A stretch of DNA of 38,161 nucleotides from an uncultured bacterium (GCA_947175015.1 CAMWLE010000027.1:1-38161), one strand, 5' to 3'; shown: positions 1 through 7,671, counted from the first letter of the stretch. A program made the numbers and translations. The notes: generated from the letters alone by a model not told the origin.

Positions 1-377
1 TCAACTGACTGCATTTGAAGGACTTCCTCCCGCAACACTTCCAATTCCCTCAACGCTTCAGACAGGCTTTCTATTTTTTGTCTGACAACGGCTGCCTGCT
101 CCATGAGCACATCAGCAATTTCAGCCGGTGTATCAAGCGGAATAAGCCGATTCTTTATGTCGTCCAAAGAGAAGCCTAAATGTTTGAGAGACAAAATCTG
201 GTGAAGCTTTACTATGTCTTTATCTGTATATAACCTACGCCCTCCTTCACTCATGGCAGATGGGGAAAGCAAGCCCTCTCTGTCGTAATGTTGTAATGCC
301 CGTACAGTAACGTCCATTTTCCTTGCAATTTCACCAATGGTCATAAACCCGGGTGGTATCGCTTTATGTTTATCCAT
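1..377 (-). CDS. MerR-family transcriptional regulator (3' end outside window)
   Basis: The reverse strand reads an open frame from an ATG at 377 to the window edge, about 125 residues, preceded by an AGGAGGTG ribosome site. Residues about 12-80 form a MerR-type winged helix: MTIGEIARKMDVTVRALQHY, then YDREGLLSP, GRRLYTDKDI and KHLGFSLDDI. A leucine-rich coiled coil follows, the usual dimerisation helix of MerR proteins. Such proteins bind a dyad inside an over-long promoter spacer and untwist it on sensing a signal. The effector domain lies outside the window, so the inducer is unknown. The upstream promoter contains a matching dyad, suggesting autoregulation. Family assignment is secure; the specific role is not. 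Confidence 0.9.
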   Translation of the reverse strand, partial: MDKHKAIPPGFMTIGEIARKMDVTVRALQHYDREGLLSPSAMSEGGRRLYTDKDIVKLHQILSLKHLGFSLDDIKNRLIPLDTPAEIADVLMEQAAVVRQKIESLSEALRELEVLREEVLQMQSV

Positions 378-394
378 TTCACACCTCCTCGTAT

Positions 395-425
395 AGTATA
401 TCTCATTACGTTGCGTCACAAGCAA
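395..425 (-). promoter_or_regulatory. Promoter with MerR-type 19-bp spacer and dyad
   Basis: On the minus strand TTGCTT (425-420) and TATACT (400-395) are separated by 19 bp. The spacer holds an imperfect dyad, TGACG-CAA-CGTAA. Long spacers with a central dyad are the hallmark of MerR-controlled promoters, and this one lies just upstream of the regulator's own ribosome site. Autoregulation is inferred. Confidence 0.55.
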
Positions 426-559
426 GCACTTTTGCACTTTCTTTTTCAAAAATGCACAGAAAACTATACAGCACTGGCAGATATGGGTAATTAATCTGGC
501 GTGGGTGTGAAAAGTAATTGGGTAACTGCCCATTTGGTGTGTGTTGCCTTCAATTTTTC

Positions 560-588
560 TGTACAGAAGCAAAATTATGCAGTATAAT
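560..588 (+). promoter_or_regulatory. Candidate sigma-A promoter for the HSP90/TPR/DUF4272 operon
   Basis: A perfect TATAAT at 583-588 lies 17 bp after TGTACA (560-565), a four-of-six match to TTGACA. The TGTACA is part of the small palindrome CTGTACAG. It is the best forward promoter before the operon, but the leader would be long, so a nearer promoter is possible. Confidence 0.45.
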
Positions 589-807
589 AATATCAATTTC
601 AGGCTTGCCGACAGTAAAATGGATTGACGAAGAAAGTCCATAAGAAATGAAAAAAAGTAACTGTTCTGTGCATGGTACATACATTATGGATGAGTGTAAA
701 GGTACATATCCTTGATGATTGGCAATCTATTTTGATTATCTGGGTGCTGTGTGTGGACTGTGATACTGGCGGGCGAATGCGGAATTGGAAGTAGGAGGCG
801 TGGACAG

Positions 808-2871
808 ATGGAGGACTATCGTTTTAAAGTGAATCTGGGGGGCATGATCGAAATATTGTCAGATCATCTCTATAGCAGCCCGGATGTGTATATCAGGGAA
901 TTGCTGCAGAATGGGGTGGATGCCATTACCGGAAGGAAGAAGCTGCAGGAGGGGAAGAGGAAGAAGCAGGAAGAACCTGTTCAGATGGAAGACAGAAGTT
1001 GTAGTTCAGAGGGCGGAAATTGTAGTTCAGAAGGTGAAAGTTGTACTGAATATGAAGTAACAGGGTGTATCACTCTGGAAATAGATGAGGGCAGAAGTCT
1101 CATTTTTTCTGATAACGGGCAGGGGCTTACGGAAGAGGAAATTCATCAGTTCCTTGCTATAATAGGGGAGTCTTCCAAGCGTAATCTTGAAAATGGCAGG
1201 ATAGAGACGGATTATATCGGGCGCTTTGGTATCGGGTTGTTGTCCTGTTTTATGGTATCTGATGAAATCAAGATGCTGACCCGCTCCTGTAAGGGAACGG
1301 ATGCACCGGTGCTGGAGTGGCGGGGGAAGCCGGACGGCACTTACACCATACGGAAAGTGAACCGGAATGATTTCAAGGAGGGAGAGTCACAAGGAAGTGT
1401 AGAAGCAAAGCGGTCGGTGCAGGAAGACTCAGAAATGGAGTATACAGAGAGCAATTTCGGAGTGAAGGGGATGCAGGATTATTCCGACAAGAGAAAAATG
1501 CAAGATGGCCCGGGAAAGGAATCGGCGCAGTATGAAGCGCTGGCGGCTTCCTGCGGAACCAGTGTGATGCTTCTGGCGAAGCCTGGAATGGAGGCGTATT
1601 TTACCAGAGAAGTGATAGAGAAATTAATCACCTATTATGGACTGCTTTTGCCGTTTCCTATCAATATTCGCCAAAATGGTCAGGAAAAGCAGATGAATCC
1701 CACTTATCTGCCCTGGGAGGGGCGCAGCACCAATCAGCAGGAGCTGCTGCTGTTCGGTAAATTGATGTTTGATGAACAGTTTTTTGACTGTGTGCCTTTT
1801 CGCTCTGAGGAAGGGAATGTATCCGGTGTGGCTTATATCAGAAATTATCCGGTGCTGCCCTCGGCAAGAGTGAGCCATAGAATCTATCTGAAAAATATGC
1901 TGCTGACGGAAAAGGGGGACAACCTGATTCCGGATTGGGCAGTATTTACCAAGTGTATTGTCAATGCCACGGATTTGCGTCCCACCGCTTCCAGAGAGGG
2001 ATTTTATGTGGATGAAGTGCTGGAAGCCGCAAGGGAGGTCATAGAGGACTGTCTGACGGATTATATTGCGGATTTGGCGGAAAATGCACCGGAGAAGTTC
2101 CGGCAGTTCTTCCGGATTCATCAGCTTACACTGATGTCTCTTGCCCTGGCAACACCGAAACTGTTCGGCACATTGGCGGATTATTTTCAATTTGAGACTA
2201 CCAGGGGCAGCAAATCGGGCTATGAGCTTCGGACCAGCGGGGAGCCATTGATTTATGCGCCTACGGAAGAGAAATATAAGCAGCTCTCCCAGTTGTTCTT
2301 CGCCCAGGACAAGCAGTTGATTAATGTGTCCTATGTGCATTCCCTGGATTTGCTCAAGCGTCTTGGTGCAATGTACCGGATTGAGGTCAGCGCTGTGGAA
2401 GATTGGGCTGTGGAGGATTTGATGAAGGATTTGTCACCGGAGGATCAGGATGATGGATTTGAGTTTCTGAAAATAGCAAATCGTATTTTAAAGCCATACG
2501 ATTGTAAGGCGGAGCTGAAATATTTCTCGCCATATCATCTGCCCGCCTTTTATCTGATGGATGAGAATACATTGCTGAAACGTCAAATAGCAAACTCCAG
2601 GTCGCAGTCCGATTCTCTGTTTTTTAATATGTTGGATGCTTTTGCTTCAGATCTGTCCAATGAGAGGGCGGCCACATTGTATTTTAATTATCATAATCCT
2701 TTGGTGCGGAAGCTGGCAGACTGCGAAAGGGAGCAGGACATGAAGGTGTTCGTGGAGATTTTATATGTGCAGGCGCTGCAGATTGGAGGGTTTACCTTGC
2801 ACAATAATGAGATGGGGATGCTGAATCGTAATATTATGACTTTGATGGAGAGGGGGCTTTCAGATGTATGA
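808..2871 (+). CDS. HSP90-family ATPase/chaperone (HtpG-like, divergent)
   Basis: The 687-residue protein has the Bergerat ATP-binding fold of HSP90. The N-box helix YIRELLQNGVDAI lies at about 28-40, DNGQGLT at 102-108 and GRFGIGLLS at 138-146, equivalent to HtpG RELISNASDA, DTGIGMT and GQFGVGFYS. The middle domain keeps NATDLRPTASREGFY near 386-400, matching the HSP90 DLPLNVSRE segment. Two low-complexity insertions (about 44-84 and 190-245) interrupt the N-terminal half, and the C-terminal dimerisation region is poorly recognisable. The ATG at 808 is preferred over one at 751 because GTAGGAGG lies just upstream. The gene overlaps the next one by 8 bp, implying translational coupling. It probably is a specialised HSP90, not the housekeeping HtpG; its client is unknown. 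Confidence 0.88.
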   Translation: MEDYRFKVNLGGMIEILSDHLYSSPDVYIRELLQNGVDAITGRKKLQEGKRKKQEEPVQMEDRSCSSEGGNCSSEGESCTEYEVTGCITLEIDEGRSLIFSDNGQGLTEEEIHQFLAIIGESSKRNLENGRIETDYIGRFGIGLLSCFMVSDEIKMLTRSCKGTDAPVLEWRGKPDGTYTIRKVNRNDFKEGESQGSVEAKRSVQEDSEMEYTESNFGVKGMQDYSDKRKMQDGPGKESAQYEALAASCGTSVMLLAKPGMEAYFTREVIEKLITYYGLLLPFPINIRQNGQEKQMNPTYLPWEGRSTNQQELLLFGKLMFDEQFFDCVPFRSEEGNVSGVAYIRNYPVLPSARVSHRIYLKNMLLTEKGDNLIPDWAVFTKCIVNATDLRPTASREGFYVDEVLEAAREVIEDCLTDYIADLAENAPEKFRQFFRIHQLTLMSLALATPKLFGTLADYFQFETTRGSKSGYELRTSGEPLIYAPTEEKYKQLSQLFFAQDKQLINVSYVHSLDLLKRLGAMYRIEVSAVEDWAVEDLMKDLSPEDQDDGFEFLKIANRILKPYDCKAELKYFSPYHLPAFYLMDENTLLKRQIANSRSQSDSLFFNMLDAFASDLSNERAATLYFNYHNPLVRKLADCEREQDMKVFVEILYVQALQIGGFTLHNNEMGMLNRNIMTLMERGLSDV
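997..1050 (+). repeat. 21-bp tandem repeat inside the HSP90 gene
   Basis: Two 21-bp copies (997-1017 and 1018-1038) and a 12-bp partial copy (1039-1050) share the core TTGTAGTTCAGA. Being a multiple of three, the unit keeps the frame and encodes a Cys-Ser-Ser-Glu-Gly repeat in a poorly conserved insertion of the ATPase domain. Confidence 0.75.
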
Positions 2872-4051
2872 TCCGGTGGAAATGAAAAATACTTATGATA
2901 AGATGGAACATGGCAAGGCCAAGATGTCTGCAATTCGTGCTGCTGCGGCAGAGGCGGACAGGCAGGGGGATATACCGTTTAGAATGTACTTCCGGATGGA
3001 GATATGTTATGAGTCTTGTTTTTATGGGGATGCCATGGATTTGATGGTGGTGTTTCCAGAGCTTTTGTCCCTGGCCGATAAGTATCCTGATACACCTGCT
3101 ACAAGTTTTGATAGATATATTTATGAGAACAGCATGGATCATGTGCTGTGGATTTATAAATGGGTATTGTCACATTGTGAGTCCTTTTACCAGATTCCTA
3201 TGGAGGATTGCCTGAAATTTTTCGAGGATGCGAAGGGGAGGTTTTTGCGTTATGGGTATAACCTGAAACCTTGGTATTTGATAATGTATGAATTCTATAA
3301 GCATATTGATCAGGGGAAGGCGGAAAAGGCATTCCATGAATATGAGAAGCTGCCTAGAGATTCCAACAGTGATTGTGCGGCCTGCGAGCGGAATGTGGAG
3401 ATTGATTTTTATCTGAAACAGGGGAATATGCAGAAGGCGGTGGCGCTGTCTAAGGAGATTGAGAATTTTACTCTGACCTGCGGTGAGCGGATGGCTGCGT
3501 GGCTGCGCATGAAGAAGCATTTTATGCACTATTTTATGAGGCGGAAGGAATTTGACAAGGCGCTTGGTTACTGCAGGATAATGGAACGAAATCTGCAGGG
3601 GGAGACGGAGTACGAGCGATGGGATGATTTCCTCGCCTGTTATGCGTATTCGGATCTTGGTAAGGCGTTGAAAATTTATAAGGAGCATTGGAAAGAGTGG
3701 CTGAATTGGCGTGACCCTTCGGATGAGTTTCGATTTTGCATTAATGTGTGCCTGTTTTTCCGGGAACTCGGTAAGAGCAAGGAAGAAGAGGCGCAAGGTT
3801 CCGTGGTAAATTTATCTGCGGATGATTCCTCAACAGATAAGGTGTGTCAGAAGCGTGATGCAATGGTCAAGCTGTCTTTGGATGATACTTTTCCGCTGTA
3901 TCAGGAGAGCGGGGTGTATAGTATACCAAAGCTGTATGATTTCTATTTCAATAGAGCAGCAGAATTGGCGTCAAAATTCGATGCCCGAAATGGAGCGGAC
4001 GGCTATCGGAAGGAGTTGGAGGAGGCACTATGTACGCCTCAGTCAGCTTAA
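2864..4051 (+). CDS. TPR-like helical-repeat protein, HSP90 operon partner
   Basis: A 395-residue soluble protein rich in aromatic residues, with helix pairs such as QGKAEKAFHEYEKLPRD and KEFDKALGYCRIMERNL, the A/B spacing of tetratricopeptide repeats. There is no signal peptide or membrane segment. Its start overlaps the HSP90 stop by 8 bp, so the two are almost certainly co-translated. TPR proteins are classic HSP90 co-chaperones in eukaryotes; a bacterial co-chaperone or adaptor role here is inferred from context only. The first 43 residues are repeated, diverged, in the truncated ORF that starts inside this gene's 3' end at 4030. Exact function is unknown. Confidence 0.72.
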   Translation: MYDPVEMKNTYDKMEHGKAKMSAIRAAAAEADRQGDIPFRMYFRMEICYESCFYGDAMDLMVVFPELLSLADKYPDTPATSFDRYIYENSMDHVLWIYKWVLSHCESFYQIPMEDCLKFFEDAKGRFLRYGYNLKPWYLIMYEFYKHIDQGKAEKAFHEYEKLPRDSNSDCAACERNVEIDFYLKQGNMQKAVALSKEIENFTLTCGERMAAWLRMKKHFMHYFMRRKEFDKALGYCRIMERNLQGETEYERWDDFLACYAYSDLGKALKIYKEHWKEWLNWRDPSDEFRFCINVCLFFRELGKSKEEEAQGSVVNLSADDSSTDKVCQKRDAMVKLSLDDTFPLYQESGVYSIPKLYDFYFNRAAELASKFDARNGADGYRKELEEALCTPQSA

Positions 4052-4176
4052 GGGAACAGTATAGGGCAATGGAACAAGGGAAGGCCCGGATGGCAGGAAT
4101 GTGTGCGGCCATAGAAGCGGCTGATACCCAGAACAATTTCAGTCCGCGTGTACTTGGCGGACAGAAATTGTTCTAA
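4030..4176 (+). pseudogene. Truncated paralog of the TPR-like gene
   Basis: An ATG at 4030, inside the last codons of the preceding gene and behind GGAGGAGG, opens a 48-codon frame ending at 4176. Its residues 1-43 align without gaps with the start of the 395-residue TPR-like protein: both share Y at 11, ME at 14-15, GKA at 17-19, M at 21, AA at 26-27 and EA-AD around 29-32. Homology stops near residue 43 and the rest runs into a long hairpin. The simplest reading is a tandem TPR gene that lost almost its whole body by deletion. It may still be translated as a short peptide. The start signal is intact, so decay may be recent. Confidence 0.7.
4130..4174. repeat. 18-bp inverted repeat (hairpin) at the TPR paralog breakpoint
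   Basis: AGAACAATTTCAGTCCGC (4130-4147) pairs with GCGGACAGAAATTGTTCT (4157-4174) with one mismatch and a 9-nt loop. No T-run follows, so it is not a canonical terminator. It sits where similarity to the full TPR gene ends, 31 bp before the DUF4272 start. It may be a deletion scar, a small palindromic element or an RNA-processing signal. Confidence 0.75.
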
Positions 4177-4204
4177 GTTGCGGAACTGGAATAGGAGAAA
4201 ACAA

Positions 4205-5470
4205 ATGAGTTTAAAAAATAGGTCAAAAAGGGAAGCGGCAAAGAAAAAGCCGCAGAAGGAAATCATGGTTTTGTTCAGCAGGGAGGCGGACCTGGATAAA
4301 AACAGAGTTGCGATCACGGATGGTTTTGGGATGGAAGCGGCAGAGAGCGGTAATTCCGTGGTCATAGGTAATGAGAACTGTGATGTATCCATATCCATAT
4401 TACTTCCATCCATGGGTGAAGACGAGAAGAATTTTATAGGAAATCAGAAAAATGCAGTTTGTGGATTTTTCTCACAGGTTCAGGAGTGTAATGAGGATAT
4501 TAAGATTAATCTGTGCCATCATATCCAGCAGACAAAGGCATACATTTACATTGAAATGGAGGCAAGGGATTCTCAGGTGAAACTGGAGGATGATGTAGAT
4601 GTAGTGCGGGATATTATGTGGGATGTGGCGGGAGCAGTGGAAGGTGTGCTGATAGTGGATCAGGGCACTGTGGCCCTTGGCATTGTGGATGAAGAGGCCG
4701 TGGTGATTCTGGATGGAAATGGAGACAGTGATTTGGATGCCTATTTTCCTTTTGTGTTGGATAAAAATCCGAAGTTCCTGGAAGCATGTACGGAGAAACA
4801 AAGGGCGCGGAGAATGAAAAATATGAAATACCTTTTTGACAAAGGGATTTATGTATGTGAATTGCCATTAAATCAGGATGAGGACATGGCAGTGCTCCGA
4901 AGCAAAGAAGAGGTGGCATGCAGGGCGCTTGGATTGATGGTGGTGGCACTGTATTCGGAGTGTATGTTGAATCCTGAGGAACATATGAGTGTGGAGGAAG
5001 CCAGGAAATTTATCACAAAGGTAAAGGATAATTATGGAATTGAGAAACTGGAAGAAATACTGAGTCCTGAAGAATTCAACTATATACAGAATGACAATCC
5101 GGATGAGATGACGAAGATTCAGTATTCATGGCAGTATGAGAATCTGTATGTGTTGGAATGGGTGTTGGGATTGACGGAATGGAATGATCCGGTGGAACTA
5201 TGTGATGTACCGCTGATGGTGAGAAATATGCAGGAATTTCATTCCGTGGAAGATATCTGTGCGAAAACAGTCATGCGTACTCCCGCAGAGATTCTGGACA
5301 AGGCGGATCTGATTTATCGCATGGACTGGGCAGCAGTGGATGCGAGAATCCATCGCATGAGCGGCCCGGCAGGATTGGAGCATGGCGTGGTGCAGGAAAG
5401 GCATAAAACTTTGAATTGGATGATCAATTTCGGAGAAGATGAATGGGATGATGTGGCAACACCTACATAA
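4205..5470 (+). CDS. DUF4272 domain protein
   Basis: The 421-residue protein ends in a segment I recognise as DUF4272: ADLIYRMDWAAVDARI, then PAGLEHGVVQERHKTLNW and EWDDVATPT, about residues 364-421. Upstream, EVACRALGLMVVALYSE fits the earlier part of that domain. The first 190 residues are a separate acidic region I do not recognise. The ATG at 4205 is chosen because TAGGAG lies 9 bp before it; an upstream frame-compatible ATG has no such site. It follows the HSP90 and TPR genes in the same direction and probably belongs to their operon. DUF4272 has no established biochemical function. Confidence 0.78.
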   Translation: MSLKNRSKREAAKKKPQKEIMVLFSREADLDKNRVAITDGFGMEAAESGNSVVIGNENCDVSISILLPSMGEDEKNFIGNQKNAVCGFFSQVQECNEDIKINLCHHIQQTKAYIYIEMEARDSQVKLEDDVDVVRDIMWDVAGAVEGVLIVDQGTVALGIVDEEAVVILDGNGDSDLDAYFPFVLDKNPKFLEACTEKQRARRMKNMKYLFDKGIYVCELPLNQDEDMAVLRSKEEVACRALGLMVVALYSECMLNPEEHMSVEEARKFITKVKDNYGIEKLEEILSPEEFNYIQNDNPDEMTKIQYSWQYENLYVLEWVLGLTEWNDPVELCDVPLMVRNMQEFHSVEDICAKTVMRTPAEILDKADLIYRMDWAAVDARIHRMSGPAGLEHGVVQERHKTLNWMINFGEDEWDDVATPT

Positions 5471-5508
5471 TCCATTGTTACCATTGGAGGAAGCCATGGA
5501 ATTTTTTG

Positions 5509-5650
5509 CGGGAAAGTGTGGAAGACTATGGAGAATTAACAACAGAAAACTGTAAGAATTTAATTCCCATAGGTGATTGGGGGTGCAGGCTGGGGAATGC
5601 TCTGCCTGGACTTGACAAAGCCGGAGGAATTGGCAGAAATAGAGAAGTGA
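5509..5650 (+). pseudogene. Possible frameshifted SMI1/KNR4 (SUKH)-like remnant
   Basis: Between the DUF4272 gene and the epimerase, one frame reads VEDYGELTTENC followed by NLIPIGDWG (to about 5580). The next frame continues MLCLDLTKPEELAEIEK and stops at 5650. Joined by one frameshift between 5580 and 5597, these resemble the core of SMI1/KNR4-type proteins, where an IPIGDWG-like strand is followed by a CLDLTK-like strand. No clear start is present. SUKH proteins are often immunity proteins of polymorphic toxins. The call rests on pattern memory and is tentative. Confidence 0.33.
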
Positions 5651-5663
5651 TAGAAGGATGAAA

Positions 5664-6668
5664 ATGAAACTGTTAGTGATTGGCGGAAGTTATTTTTTTG
5701 GCAGGGTTTTTGTGATGCAGGCATCAAAAGAACATGATATTACAGTGGTAAACCGGGGTACGTATTCTATGGCAGCGCTGGGGGTAAAGCAGATTACGGG
5801 CGACAGGAGAGATGAAGGGATATGGCAGTCCTGTAAGGAGGATTATGATGTCATTATTGATTTCTGCGCTTATGAGAAAGGTGATATTGCCAGGGTGCTT
5901 CGGAATATGCCGGGAAATGTGCAGCAGTATATTTTTATCAGTACTGTGGATGTGTACGAACGTGGAATAATTCATCCGGGAAGTATTGGAGGCAGCTCAG
6001 AGGCGATAGAATATATAATGAATGCGGACAGCGCTGCATCGGGAGCACAACGGATTAAGGAGGGGGGAAAAGATGAAACTACTCCTTTGGAAACCAGGCT
6101 GTTTTCAGGGGAGGCAGGAAGCTATATTGCGGGGAAGGTTGCCCTGGAACGGGAAGTGCAGGAGGAATGCGGCAGAAGGGGCATACCCTGTACTGTTTTA
6201 AGGCCGGCTATTTTGTATGGGCCATATAATTACGCGCCCAGGGAAGCACTGTATATTCAAATGATGGTTCAAAATCATGTTCTTCCCCACATCACAAATG
6301 CCCCAGGAGCATTTCAGTTTCTATATATAAAAGATGCTGCAGAGGCGGTGATAAGGTGCCTTATGAATGAAACGGCCTATGGGCAGGCTTATAATCTGTG
6401 CCAGGATAAGGTCGTTACCTATGAAATCTTTTATGAGGAACTAAGAAAAGCGGCAGATGTAGAAGTGAATGAAATGCCAATGACTGTGGAAGAGGCGCAA
6501 AATCAGGGAATCCCGCTTCCGTTTCCGGTGACGGAGGAAGAAACAGAGCTTTGCTCCAATGAAAAGGGCAAAAAGGAATTGGGTATTAATTATACGGATT
6601 TTGCAGAAGGAATGGCAAAGACATATCGTGCATTTAAAGGCGTGTATAGTACAAAGTTGGCACAATAA
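5664..6668 (+). CDS. NAD-dependent epimerase/dehydratase (extended SDR)
   Basis: A 334-residue extended short-chain dehydrogenase/reductase. The N-terminus MKLLVIGGSYFFGR carries the glycine-rich dinucleotide loop; ISTVDVY gives the active-site strand and SYIAGKVALE the Tyr-x-x-x-Lys pair. LRPAILYGPYNYAPRE is the family's substrate-side loop. Such enzymes modify nucleotide sugars or related substrates in the cytoplasm; the substrate cannot be told here. The ATG at 5664 is preferred over 5658 because AGAAGG abuts the earlier ATG but lies 6 bp from this one. It follows the HSP90 operon with no clear terminator between, but a functional link is unproven. Confidence 0.85.
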   Translation: MKLLVIGGSYFFGRVFVMQASKEHDITVVNRGTYSMAALGVKQITGDRRDEGIWQSCKEDYDVIIDFCAYEKGDIARVLRNMPGNVQQYIFISTVDVYERGIIHPGSIGGSSEAIEYIMNADSAASGAQRIKEGGKDETTPLETRLFSGEAGSYIAGKVALEREVQEECGRRGIPCTVLRPAILYGPYNYAPREALYIQMMVQNHVLPHITNAPGAFQFLYIKDAAEAVIRCLMNETAYGQAYNLCQDKVVTYEIFYEELRKAADVEVNEMPMTVEEAQNQGIPLPFPVTEEETELCSNEKGKKELGINYTDFAEGMAKTYRAFKGVYSTKLAQ

Positions 6669-6677
6669 GGCATTCTG

Positions 6678-6947
6678 TCAGCCTTCAGCTTCCGTATGCG
6701 CCAGAGCGCACGAAATGATAGTACAATCAGACCATGTACAAGGCATGAAACGGCCCACTGGCCATTTATGCCTTGTGCGGTTTGTACATATGGTGGGATG
6801 TAATATATTTTCAGCCATATTTTCAACGCAAAGGAAATCATATGCCGTGATGTTTTCAACAGTCTGCGTGAAAGGCAGCACTGCATTATCCTTCCAGTGA
6901 TTATTCATATATTCATGCAGGAGATTACGGAGAGTGCTTTGGCTCAT
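6678..6947 (-). CDS. Doubtful small ORF downstream of LytTR gene
   Basis: An 89-codon frame starts at 6947, overlapping the LytTR gene's last 23 bp, with GAGGAAG about 10 bp upstream, so coupled translation is possible. The first 60 residues look protein-like, the rest does not. The region also contains a strong inverted repeat (6732-6793), and a different frame reads a hydrophobic stretch. It could be the stump of a partner gene, such as a sensor, lost by deletion. No family recognised. Confidence 0.22.
   Translation of the reverse strand: MSQSTLRNLLHEYMNNHWKDNAVLPFTQTVENITAYDFLCVENMAENILHPTICTNRTRHKWPVGRFMPCTWSDCTIISCALAHTEAEG
6732..6793. repeat. Compound inverted repeat downstream of epimerase
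   Basis: ACAAGGCAT (6738-6746) pairs with ATGCCTTGT (6768-6776), with an inner GGCC/GGCC pair and an outer CCATGTAC / GTACATATGG pairing. It lies between convergent transcripts and lacks a T-run. It may stall or process either transcript. Confidence 0.55.
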
Positions 6948-7671
6948 GGCCGGAGGCTTCCTCTTTCTTCCAATCTTTTACTACCTGTAATACATCTTCT
7001 TGTTTTCGCAGAGGAATCTGTACAATGGAACCGTCGGACATGATCAAATCATTTCGGAGCCGTCCGGTTACATGATTCAGGTTGATTACGAAACTTCGAC
7101 CCACAGGCAGAAAGTTATCAACATTTTGAAAATAGTCTGCAATCTCTGATAAGGCACCTCGAAAGACTACATTTTCAGCGGTTGTGTGAAGAATGACAGT
7201 GTGCGGCTGCCCTGTTTCAAAAAACAATATATCCGTAAAGGGGATGGAAATCTCCTTTTTTTTCTGGACAAATGAAAAGAGTTGCTGTGATTTTGGATGG
7301 ATGGGACAGCATTGATTCATTATGTTCATGAACTGAGGATAGTCAAATGGTTTCCGCAGACAATATAGAAGTTCCGTATCATCAATATCAGTAATAGGTT
7401 CTACAGAGGAGAGCGTGAAGATAATGTCTCCTTTATAGCCAATGGTTTGCAGTTCCTTTGCCGTATCAATTCCATTTTCACTTCCGATGTGAATATCGAG
7501 GAATAAAAGGTCCGGTTGGCGTAATGCCTGCCTGTAATCCGCAGACAGCTCCTTGCCGGAGGAAAAAGGGATCACCTCAAAATTCAACCCCTTTTCCTGG
7601 GAAAAGGTAGATAGAAGATGCTTTAATTGCAAAGCATCATTTTCTGACTCCTCACATATGTAGATCAGCAT
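6925..7671 (-). CDS. LytTR-family response regulator
   Basis: The 248-residue protein has an N-terminal receiver domain: acidic residues near 8-11, phospho-acceptor D59 in LLFLDIHIG, and K107 in LRKPFDY. The C-terminal half (about 130-235) is a LytTR DNA-binding domain with FTDILFFETGQPHT, NFLPVGRSFVINLNHV and the final QIPLRKQEDVLQ. LytTR regulators bind paired direct repeats near target promoters and often control cell-surface, bacteriocin or quorum functions. The start at 7671 has AAGGAG about 10 bp upstream. No histidine kinase gene is adjacent, so it is an orphan here. The divergent promoter region carries a TATACCA direct repeat that could be its own site. Confidence 0.9.
   Translation of the reverse strand: MLIYICEESENDALQLKHLLSTFSQEKGLNFEVIPFSSGKELSADYRQALRQPDLLFLDIHIGSENGIDTAKELQTIGYKGDIIFTLSSVEPITDIDDTELLYCLRKPFDYPQFMNIMNQCCPIHPKSQQLFSFVQKKKEISIPFTDILFFETGQPHTVILHTTAENVVFRGALSEIADYFQNVDNFLPVGRSFVINLNHVTGRLRNDLIMSDGSIVQIPLRKQEDVLQVVKDWKKEEASGHEPKHSP

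Larger units (their letters stand above)
378..807. other. Divergent intergenic region between merR-like gene and HSP90 operon
   Basis: This 430-bp AT-rich stretch separates two divergently transcribed units. It holds the MerR-type promoter near 395-425 and a forward promoter at 560-588, which leaves a leader of roughly 210 bases before the HSP90 start at 808. No CIRCE heat-shock operator (TTAGCACTC-N9-GAGTGCTAA) was seen. No larger gene is supported. Confidence 0.5.

Noticed and set aside
647..715. 22-codon ORF (MKKSNCSVHGTYIMDECKG...) in the leader of the HSP90 gene
   Set aside because: Only a weak AGAAAG precedes it and it has no recognisable homology; too short to call without expression data.
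1624..2340. 238-codon minus-strand ORF within the HSP90 gene
   Set aside because: Antisense shadow of a conserved ATPase; no ribosome site and no recognisable domain.
5496..5555. 19-codon ORF (MEFFAGKCGRLWRI...) behind TGGAGG
   Set aside because: It overlaps the putative SUKH remnant in another frame and looks like residue of that decayed gene, not an independent product.
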